Shown: piece after piece, positions 19,556 through 29,000 of the stretch | Layout: each line of letters begins with the position of its first letter | Position numbering within the stretch: the first letter of the stretch is position 1 | Origin: Tritrichomonas musculus | Lineage: Eukaryota; Parabasalia; Tritrichomonadida; Tritrichomonadidae | Reading direction: 5' to 3' | DNA length: 64,000 nt | Assembly (NCBI GenBank): GCA_039105265.1 | Contig: JAPFFF010000023.1 | Span: 744,001-808,000, forward strand | The notes under the pieces: model-generated | What the model saw: the letters and a program-made list of their open reading frames with translations, nothing else | Told to the model about the DNA's origin: nothing | The model's database searches: none | Translations under genes and position numbers: made by a program

Positions 19556-19827
19556 TAAGGTATTTCAATATTAAAAAAAATTTGTTTCAATTTTTTCAAA
19601 AAGTTTTAAAAAAATTTATTTTTCAAATATTTTACTAAAGAAAGAAATTAACAAAAAATATTTATATTTTTTATTATTTAGATACTAATATAATTATATT
19701 TATTATGCTAGTCATTCGTATTTATGGATATCAATAATATTATAATTTTATTAAGTTGGTCTAAATTAAAAAATTATAGAAACAGAGTCATATCCACAAG
19801 AATAAAAATAAATTTTGTCAATATTAG
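19556..19827. other. Intergenic spacer holding the presumed promoter of the triple kinase
   Basis: Read toward the kinase gene, this spacer carries an AACTTTTTGA word about 40-50 nt before the ATG. The same word recurs upstream of, or near, several other genes in the window. No initiator match is obvious. Confidence 0.35.
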
Positions 19828-20538
19828 TCAATTATCATGCTTTTTTTCATCTTGAAGTGGAATGATTCCCAATCCAGTAACAATCATGAATTGAGCAACA
19901 ATATAAGTTAGCATGATGGCATATTTAAGATTGTCAGGAATTTGTGTGATTTCTTTGTAAAGCAAAAGCAAATCCGAAACAAGAAATAAGAAATATCCTA
20001 TTGCAATCAGTAAAACATTGGGCTCTAGTATTCCTTTTGCATATTTATACTCCCTGCCAATTGATGAAGCTGCTGCTATTTCTAATACAAGCGAATATAA
20101 TAGAAAACATATCGATTGCGAACCTTTGTTCATACAATGAGGATATAAAAAAAAAGCATGAAGAGAAATTCCTGGAAGCATCAAAATAAATGCTTTAATC
20201 GACACTTTTCTCCAATCAACATGAAAATATAGAGTCAGAGTAATATGAGAAAGCAGAAAGAAAATGCCGCCAATGATATATATAGTGAAATCATACGACA
20301 TTAAAAGAATATCTCCTAGAAATGCAAATATAATATATAAAATGAAAATAAAATTAATTTTAGGTGCAATAGAATAATAATATATACCCAAAATCACAAG
20401 AAGTCCACCTTTGATAATTCCATAGTAGGATGTCAAATAATCTGCATTAGCTAAATCTGACTGATGAAAGTGTAGCATTATTAAACCCGAATCTACTATA
20501 TAAAAGCAGATTGAGACTAAAGATATGATAAATTTCAT
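19828..20538 (-). CDS. YhhN/TMEM86-family membrane protein, probable lysoplasmalogenase
   Basis: I choose the ATG at 20538 (236 residues), because the upstream extension opens at a TTG. The protein is almost entirely hydrophobic, with about eight transmembrane helices. It shows the YhhN signatures: FAFLGDILLM (acidic residue in helix 3), SHITLTLYFH, GYFLFLVSDLLLLYKE (second acidic residue) and a final TYIVAQFMIVTGLG helix. TMEM86 proteins hydrolyse the vinyl-ether bond of lysoplasmalogens, and the two Asp positions are the candidate catalytic residues. The tail is short and charged. This is a housekeeping lipid enzyme with no link to its neighbours. The family call is firm and the substrate is inferred from the family. 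Confidence 0.85.
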   Translation of the reverse strand: MKFIISLVSICFYIVDSGLIMLHFHQSDLANADYLTSYYGIIKGGLLVILGIYYYSIAPKINFIFILYIIFAFLGDILLMSYDFTIYIIGGIFFLLSHITLTLYFHVDWRKVSIKAFILMLPGISLHAFFLYPHCMNKGSQSICFLLYSLVLEIAAASSIGREYKYAKGILEPNVLLIAIGYFLFLVSDLLLLYKEITQIPDNLKYAIMLTYIVAQFMIVTGLGIIPLQDEKKHDN

Positions 20539-20689
20539 TGGAATCAATATTCGAGATTATATTAATTTGAATTCAAAAAATAATCGGAAATCAAAGAAAA
20601 AGTTTTAAAATAAAAATTCAATTAAATTTTTATTGCTCAATTTCATTGATTCAAACAAGCCAAATTCAACTCAAAACATCGTGCATTAT

Positions 20690-21352
20690 GACAATCCCTC
20701 TTACCATAATGACTTTTTATTCATTGTTAATGGGGAAGAATTCAAGAAAAACAAGGTCGTCACAGATCTATTATGATCTGTAATCATTCAAATTCATTTG
20801 AATGATCAGGTGTTTGATGTATCTTTAATCAACAAGGAGATTCTTTTTCACATATTCTCAATCTTTTTAAATTCAAATCAAATAATATCTCATTTCAAAA
20901 CTTCCATTGGTCCCAGAATTGATTGAAATTCTTGATATAGACCCAATTTAATACCAAGATTGTGATGAAAGGCCATAAATCACAGCTAATAACTTTTTTT
21001 CATGAAAAAAAATCAACATTTTACAATAACGGTTTTTCAACTGAAATTAAATTTATCGCATCACATTTCAATGAATTTTACAAAGAACACAAAAAAGATC
21101 TTAAAGATCTTTCAATTGATACACTTATGTTGATTTTGAGTGACGTGTGCCACGAGTTAGAGAGGGAGAAAAAACTTTGGAGATTTGTAAACAATTAGTA
21201 TATTATTGCCACCATCCAAAGAGCCGAGTGATTGAAGGATCGAATGACAAATCGTTATGAATGACGCTTGACAAGAGCGACAACTGTCCTCATCTGAATT
21301 GGAAGAATGTGCCTCGCACATTCGAAATGAAAAAAAAAACTCATTCATTTGA
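20690..21352 (+). pseudogene. BTB-BACK-F5/8-type-C (discoidin) family pseudogene
   Basis: Plus-strand frames read in order FIVNGEEFKKNKVVTDLL, a TGA, then IQIHLNDQVFDVS (BTB-like). The frame at 20962-21198 contains IASHFNEFYKEH followed by KDLSIDTLMLILSD (BACK-like). The end reads VIEGSNDKSL, a stop, then NCPHLNWKNVPRTFEM, the C-terminal discoidin segment (typically VIEGSNDGxxW...LNGxNVxHTFE). The order and spacing fit the BTB/BACK/F5-8C proteins expanded in trichomonads. At least two stops and one frame change break it, so it is a pseudogene. A second remnant of the same family is at 51430. Confidence 0.6.
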
Positions 21353-22133
21353 AATTTATGAAATACTTATACTTAAAAAAAATTATTATATTAACTTTTT
21401 TGGACTAACTACAAAGAAATTATAAATATTTATGTTTTATAATGGATAATGTATATGTATAAAATCAAATAGTATTAGTAGTTTTGAAGGATATCTCTTA
21501 CGAAGAGAGATCTATTAGTAGGTGAAGTCAAAAAAAACTCGATGAATTTTAAGTTTTTTGATTGGTTTCAATTACCAATTTAAAGATTATTAAATGGGTA
21601 AGAAAATTTATTAAAATCGCCAAATAAAACCTAAAATTCGAAGAGATATTGAAACTTTTTGAGGTCAAAAAAAGAGTGTTCCACCCATATTCTCTTTGAA
21701 TATTGTATGGAAATTCTCAATAAGATTTTTTTTTTTTTAAAAAAAATTGAATAAATAAAAAGGAATTCTTATTTATTTGCAAGAACTTAATATCTTTGTT
21801 TGAAGTTGAAACGATTGTCAAAACAATTTGAATATTTTATAGAAATTCTCTTCTTTCAAATCTATTTAAAAACTGACATCCAATATAAGAAGGAAAGTAT
21901 TCAATTTTCTTTTAAATTGAATGAATCATTCAAAAGTTTAATCTATAAAAAAAAATGTTTCTTGAATTATTTTATATTCTTTTAGGTTACGATAAAGAAA
22001 AATGCATTAATCAAAAAATTTAAAATCTTAGCAGAATTTTTTTCTAACAAAAGTTTCAACGGTGCTTTCAAAAATTTAATCAGTATTAAAATATAAAACT
22101 GGTCTAGTATAAAATTCTTTTTATATTCTTTGC
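21353..22133. other. Gene-free A+T-rich spacer
   Basis: No gene is supported. An AACTTTTTGA word lies at 21653-21662. Just upstream of the kinase ATG the sequence TTCTTTGC abuts the start, resembling the CCTTT-type core promoter motif described in trichomonads. Confidence 0.4.
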
Positions 22134-23478
22134 ATGCTTGAAACAAGTGGTCCACTTTCTTTTATTGCAGGCTGGCTCAAATATTACCACTATTCAACAA
22201 ATGAAGAAAGAAAGCTTTTCTGTCTTGTTAACACTGGACTCTTGACACTTTCCTCAGATGAAAAGCAAACAGAAATTATTTTACAAATTGAAATAAATGA
22301 TATCTTGTCAGTAGAAGAAGAAGAAGAACCAAATCAAATTGAGATAAATAATGATAAATATTTTTATAAATTTACAATTTATCTGGAAAATGGAAAATTC
22401 ACTTTTGGTTGTCAATCATTAACACAAATGAAGAAATGGATTGTTGTATTGACACCAGAAAGATACAATCTTTTCAACATGCAAACAACATTAGATGATT
22501 TTACAATTATAGATAAAATTGGATCTGGCTATTCAGGCGAAGTTTTGCTTGCAAAGTACAAAGCAACGAATCAATTATATGCATTAAAATCCATTCCAAA
22601 AGAAAACATTGCTGAAAGCAAAGTTACAAGAGCATTTTCTGAAAGAAATATTTTAATGGAAGCTTCACATCCATTCATTACAAGACTTATATCGACTTTT
22701 CAAACAGAAGATAAGTTATATCTTGTCTTGGAATATGTTCAAGGAGGAGATTTATTACACCATATCAACAAAGGCCTAAATTTAAAGACAAATCAAACTT
22801 TATCTTGCAGAAATTGCAACAGCTTTATCATATTTGCATCATCTTGGCATTGTTTTTCGTGATCTGAAACCAAGTAACATATTGATTGGTAAAGATGGCC
22901 ACTTAAAACTTACTGATTTTGGTCTTTCACGTTATTTAATCGACAACAACATTTGCTATTCATTCTGCGGAACGAATGAGTATTTGGCTCCAGAAATCAT
23001 TCAAAATGAAGGTTATAACTTTGCTGTTGATTGGTGGTCTTTCGGCATTCTTGCTTATCTTCTGTTTGAAGGTGCACTTCCATTCAGAAGTTTAAATCTT
23101 ACAAAATTGTTTAATCAGATCACTTCATCTCCTTTGAGGTTTCTCAAAAAGTTGCCTGATGACATCACCGACTTAATTGAAAAATTGCTGACTAAGGATC
23201 CTAAAAAGCGTCTTGGATGTGGTGTCAGTGGTGACAAAGAAATATTCGAGCATCCATTTTTCAAGGGAATCGATTGGAATGATGTTTACGATAGAAAATG
23301 TGAACCTCTTTTTAAGCCATATTTGGAAACAGATGATGATGAATACTTGTGCATAAATCAAAATATCACATCTTCTTTGTTTAATAACTTATCAAGATTG
23401 CCAGAAGAAAGGAGAGGTTTTGCATATCATTTCAAAGATTTTTCATTTAACAATTTTGAAGAATTATCTTGTTTTTGA
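22134..23478 (+). pseudogene. PH-domain plus AGC protein kinase, frameshifted in the catalytic core
   Basis: The first frame (22134-22862) encodes a PH-like domain (about residues 3-113, with GWLKYYH and a terminal MKKWIVVL helix). The AGC kinase N-lobe follows: GSGYSGEV loop, ALK lysine, FSERNILMEASHPFITRL and LEYVQGGDLLHHI. It then runs out of frame. From about 22800 another frame continues [20 protein letters not shown] and [21 protein letters not shown], and ends with an AGC tail whose hydrophobic motif is FKDFSF. Comparing frames, two single-base shifts about 30 bp apart (22770-22800) explain the break. Without them it would be an S6K/AKT-like kinase. HRD is replaced by FRD, and the activation loop has SFCGT where TFCGT is usual. 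It is a recent pseudogene or contains sequencing errors. Confidence 0.8.
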
Positions 23479-24953
23479 AATGTTTATTTTAGTTGATTAT
23501 TCGAAAAATAGAGAATAAAAAGGCGGCTTTATTACGGTTTTTATTTGTTTTTGAATATACATAATTTATTATTGTTATTACTGGAGGGAATATTGAACAT
23601 GCATGCTTAATATGAATGCATCAATTGAAGGAATGTTATACAATACAAGTAACAGAAAATATAATTAATAATTTATTTAATAAAATGAAATGTTGAAAAG
23701 CATATCATTCAATTCTTCTCACAAATAAAAGAATTTGTGATGTGCTTCAGAGAATCAGAATTAATGAATGCATGCTATCCAATTGGGAAAGCAGAATCTA
23801 TTAAAAACGTTTTTTATATGACTGCAGTCCCAATTGTCAAAAGAAAATGCTCCAATTGAAAGCTGCTTCCAGATTATTTCTGAGGTACGATATAGAACCA
23901 CATTTGATCTTAACGGTTGAGGTCAAATGAAATCGGAGGCAAAAAATCATTCTCTCTCCTTTTTTTTTTTTTTTTTTTTGTTTAAAATTATACTTGATAT
24001 CTACCTAATTGAGTTTTTTTATTTAATTTTTTTTTTTTAAAGTTGATTCTTTTAATTTAGTATCGATACTTGTATGAGAATTATCTTTTAGTTGCATTAA
24101 AATATTTATATATCATATGAAGCAAGTATTTATCAACTTTATATCAGAATATTCGTGTTTTCATCTTAGATATAAATTTAATATTTTTCAGAAAAGCTTT
24201 ATTATTGCTATATTTAATATATTTATATCTATACTAAAATAAACAAATGAAATAATATTGAAATTTTATGATAATTGTTGTGAAAATTATATTTTATAAC
24301 TTATATAAAGCAATTCAAATTTTAGGTAAATAATTAAACTTTTTGATAATTATATTATCAAAAAATTGAAATATTTTTTCATTTAAGAACTTTTTGAAAT
24401 ACCTAAACAAATGAAATGAATTAAAATATCTTCCAAAAGATTGTTAAAAATTCAAATGTTTTGCATATTATATTTTAAATATATAAATTTTATATGTTTA
24501 TATGAAATAATTCAGTATATATAAATTTTTAAATTATATGTTTATATGAGTGAGCCTTTACTAAATACAGAATTATTATTAATTCTATACTTTGATCAAT
24601 CAATTTTTTGGGATAATATTATTTAACTAAGTAAAAAAAGATATGACAAGCAAGAGATGATATTCCATTTGAATGATCATTGTTCATTTCATATATTTCA
24701 ATTCAAATATTGAAAGCAATTTTAAATATTTAAAACTAGCAAAAAGATATGACATATAGAATATCTTCTCTTATGATTTAAAAATTAGTTATAAAATTTT
24801 ATTTTATATATTTAAAATATATACTATAAATTGTTTTCTAATTTTAACATTCATAATTTTTAAATTAATTAGAATATATGTAATTATTTTTTTTTTAAAC
24901 GATAGAAAATTTTTTCACCAAAATATTCAATATAAAAATATTTATTTCTAATA
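23479..24953. other. Gene-free stretch with long poly-T tract and weak coding traces
   Basis: There is a run of about 19 T's near 23960. Between 23570 and 23920 plus-strand frames are briefly open (for example SELMNACYPIGKAESIKNVF) but are stop-interrupted and unassigned. A perfect 10-bp hairpin, TTTTTGATAA with loop TTATA, is at 24340-24364. AACTTTTTGA words are at 24337 and 24388. The remainder is A+T-rich. Confidence 0.4.
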
Positions 24954-25574
24954 ATGCTTAGAATAAATGATCCTAGCTTAAGGATTATTATAGAAGAGAA
25001 ATTACTAACTAGTTCATTGTTCAGCATCGATGATTTTAAAAGTAAATTCAACAGCAAATGTCTAGATATTCTAAATTACGATGATTATATTCAATTTGTA
25101 AAGGAAGAAAATTCTAAAAAAAAGAGAAAAATCCTAAAAAGGAATTCCAACATCCTGGATTTTTATTATTTGCTTCAGGTTCAGGGATATGGTTCGTCAA
25201 AAAGTCATATAGGTAAAAAATTAATTTCAAATGTATTACAAAGTGCAGTTAATAGAATTCTAGATACAAGTAATTTCATAGCAATACGTCATATTGAGCG
25301 TTTTTCGGTAGATTGCAAAAATTTGTTATTTATCTTTTTATCTTACAGTTATCCAGATATATTACGTGATATTATTCAAAACATTGAACAATATGGCTTT
25401 TCTAGCAGGATGAAAGACATGAATAGCTTTAAAAGTCGATTCAAAAGTTATATCCAATTGATCCAAAATATAAAGAATGATGATCCAGAAATAAGTTCCG
25501 ATAATGAAGTTTTATCTTTTGACCAATATATTGATAATGAAAATCCGTTCGATTTTCTTGATGCGCCATGGTAA
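24954..25574 (+). CDS. Unknown 206-residue protein
   Basis: The frame opens at an ATG and has normal, non-repetitive composition. An N-terminal helical part ends in a basic cluster (KKKRKILKRN, about residues 55-64) that could be a nuclear signal. A GYGSSKSHIGKKL segment follows, then a helical middle and an acidic C-terminus ending NPFDFLDAPW. No signal peptide, transmembrane segment or catalytic motif is present, and I recognise no family. Being long, intact and flanked by clean intergenic DNA, it is probably a real gene. A poly-T tract lies about 120 bp downstream of the stop. Confidence 0.6.
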   Translation: MLRINDPSLRIIIEEKLLTSSLFSIDDFKSKFNSKCLDILNYDDYIQFVKEENSKKKRKILKRNSNILDFYYLLQVQGYGSSKSHIGKKLISNVLQSAVNRILDTSNFIAIRHIERFSVDCKNLLFIFLSYSYPDILRDIIQNIEQYGFSSRMKDMNSFKSRFKSYIQLIQNIKNDDPEISSDNEVLSFDQYIDNENPFDFLDAPW

Positions 25575-26009
25575 TTAAGATAATACGCATAGCGGAAGTC
25601 TCTGACTCATTCTGCTTTGCATTTGTTATTATCTTTTATTAATTAAATTGATCATGCGTATTAGTAAATAACTAAAACGCGATTTATATATATATTATTT
25701 TTTTTTTTTTTTTCTTTTTTCAAAATTAATATACAATGTGAATCAAAGCCAAATACATTTTTTTATTCTTATATTCATCACTTCATAATTGGTGGATCAT
25801 TATCAAATAAAAAATATTAATTAGTAAATGATTCATGTTAAAGTAAATCTGATGTGAAATTTTATTAAATAACTCAATAAAAAAAGTAGAACAGTTAAAA
25901 AATTAGAAATAAAATTTCAGATGGAATATCTTTTTTTTTTTTTTTAGATTTATTACCGAATCCAATTTAATAATGAAGTTTTTTTGGGAAGTTTTCATTG
26001 ATAATTTTG

Positions 26010-26044
<35 letters not shown>

Positions 26045-26081
26045 TATATAATTTTGAGAGAGAAAGATATTTTATTTATTT
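25575..26081. other. Spacer between convergent genes, with three long homopolymer runs
   Basis: This spacer lies between the 3' ends of two convergent genes. It holds a T run near 25698-25712, a T run near 25930-25946 and an A run of roughly 30 near 26012-26042. I see no gene. The tracts may mark termination or nucleosome-free DNA. Confidence 0.5.
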
Positions 26082-29000
26082 TTAATCGTCATTTGTAGTA
26101 GAAGCACTTTGAGAATTATTTTCAGCTAATTCGATATTAGAATCATCCATTGCTTTTTCGTACTTTCGACGAATGACGATGAAAACAATTAATCCGCAAA
26201 CAACAGCAGCAAAAACAGCGCAGCCCAGAGCGATACCAACAACAGCACCTGTATAAAGGCTCTTCTTTTTATCTTGATTATTATCATTATCAGTAACGGT
26301 ACTATTTCCTCCCATATTATTATCATTCGGAACTTTAGGGACATCGAACAAATTAACCGTTTTTACTTGAAGGACGTCGTTATTTCTAGATTTACTGCAA
26401 TGAAACATGAACGTGCAATTTTCACCACTGTTACTAGAAAATTTTTCAATTGATGAAGAAAATTTAGCGTTTTTCATCCATTCTTCACAATCAAAATTTC
26501 CTCGAATTAAATCAAATTTCATGTTAACAAGAATGTTATTATATTCGGTCTTATTTAAATCATCTTCACTTTCATCACCGTTGAAAATAACAGTGATTTC
26601 AGGCACATAAAAAATTCTTTCATTTGAAATGATTTCTAATTCAGGCATTTTATTCTTTCTCCATTTAAAATCAAGTCCAAGAATCGGCTGATTAAGGAGA
26701 TGAATCGACAAAATAGAACTTTCAATCATTTCAATTTTACTAACAACAAAAGTTTTAGGAAGTTGTGCATAGGCATCATCTTCAATAATCAATTCTCTAA
26801 CACGAACATGTCCTTCATCTTCAGTAAATGAAATCCCTGAAGATCCAGAACAAGTAATCATGTTTGCATAAATGATACGATCATCTTCATTTTCAATCGA
26901 TGTCATATCAATGATTTGTTCCTTATCAAGAAGGTATTCATCACCCAAATTGAAATCAACATGATTTCCTTGTTGATTTAATGTTGAATCAAGAGAAACA
27001 GAGAAATTGTTGGTGTTGAACATGTTATTTAATGGATATGAAGCTGAATATATATCAAGCATATAATTGCCAGCATTGATATTTAATTCATTTGTATTTG
27101 TGATCTTTCGCCATCCCGTTCCAATATGGACAACTATTCTATCGTCTCCTTTTGTCGATAGAATTGAAAGATCAGGTTTTTTAACTTCAGTCATGTCTTC
27201 TTCATTTGGATCAAGTAAAAGAGTAATTTCATCATAACCTTCTAATTGTATTCGATTGGATAAAGGAGTCATTGATGAAATATAAACTGGCGTTTTCCAT
27301 GATGATTCTCGAACAATCCAGCCATCTTTAGTAAAGGTAATATAATTGGAAGATGTTAATTTTAATTTGCCTTGATAACTATCTTTAATAATTTCATTGT
27401 TTAATAACGAATTAAATGAATCAGCATCAGTTTCAACATTTTTAATGGTTTCATCAATAATCAATGAATTTCCGGAAATTGATGAATCAACAAATTTTAT
27501 TAAATCAATGTTGATTTGTTTATCTTCAATAAATTGCGTTGATACTGATTCAGGATCAAGAAGATTAATATTCGTTATTGTGAGCGTGTTTATAATTGGC
27601 CCAAGAATGATTGATGCTGAATAACGTTTAAGTGAAACTCCGTCTAAAACAACGTCAATTTTATTCTCAAATTTCTCTGATGAAAACTGTCTGAAATCAA
27701 TTACATCGGGTTGATAAAGATTGTCTGTTATGTACAAATAAAGACTCTTTACTTGCTTAGGAAGACTTGCACTTAGTATTGGAATGATGTTTCTCGAATC
27801 TGTAATCACTAAAGATGCATCTGAAATGATCTCAGTATTTCCAAGTTTCTCAAATTGTGCAACAAATGTACTGTCAGAAAGTTGTTTCAAACGGCCTAAA
27901 TTAATCTTTCTTTGATCATCGGAGATAGTAAATCCAATGATATCAGAAGAAGAACTTGTTCCATAAGCCGGATTTTCAGCTTTGTTTACATATTTGATAC
28001 TCTTCTCATTAATCATTTCAAGCAAATTTCTATATCTTCCATTTACAATTGTTACATTTTCATGCAAAATAATAATGTTATCAATATCAACTGTTCCTGC
28101 AATTGAAGCTTCAACTAAAACTTCATCCAAAACTACTTGAGAAAGAGTATTTTCAATTGTTAATGAACTTGCTTTTGATGCATCAAGTGGTAATTTGATA
28201 TTAACTTTAACTCGTTCAGAATTAAAGCTTTGAATGTTATTTATTAATAAATTTACTTTAGATGAAGTTGAAATGAGTTGAAAATGTTCACAACGATGAA
28301 TAAATTGAATTGCTGATTTAATACAGAATGTTCTTGATGATAATAAATCATCACCAGCATGAATTGACCAATCAATAATATTAGTTCCAATTGTTTGATC
28401 AATGATGATGTCATATTGAATGCCAACATTTTGAATGCTTGTTTGATTAATGTAAAAATTATGTGATGTAAACATGGTCATTTGAATTCCCATAGGAATT
28501 AATGATTTAAAGTAGAATGAAACAGATTTACTTAAAACAAAAGATAGTATTTGTGATGTAGATTCTTTCCAATTTTCATTAAAATAAACATTCCTTACTT
28601 CTCCGCCAAATTCAGTATTCATGTTAAATCGAGCAAGTGGAACTTTTTCAATATCAGCATTCTTTTCTAAATTAACATTAAAGTTGAAATTATCAGCTGT
28701 TACAACAATGTCTATATATTCAGTTCGTTTAATATTAAATTGAATATTTCCTAATTTCATGCAGCCATCACCAAATGCAAATGTGAATGGATTTATGTTG
28801 TATTCAAAGTTAATTGAAATGTCATAAAAATCACTGCCTTCATTAATGTTAATTACCTTTTCAAATTCGGGATTGTTGTCTCCTTTTTTTACAGTGATTT
28901 TGATTTCATCCATTATATAAAATGATGAGAATTTATTGATGTGACTCATGCAGCAGTAGAATTTATCAACAGTTAATTTAATGTTGTTGAAATTGTTAAT

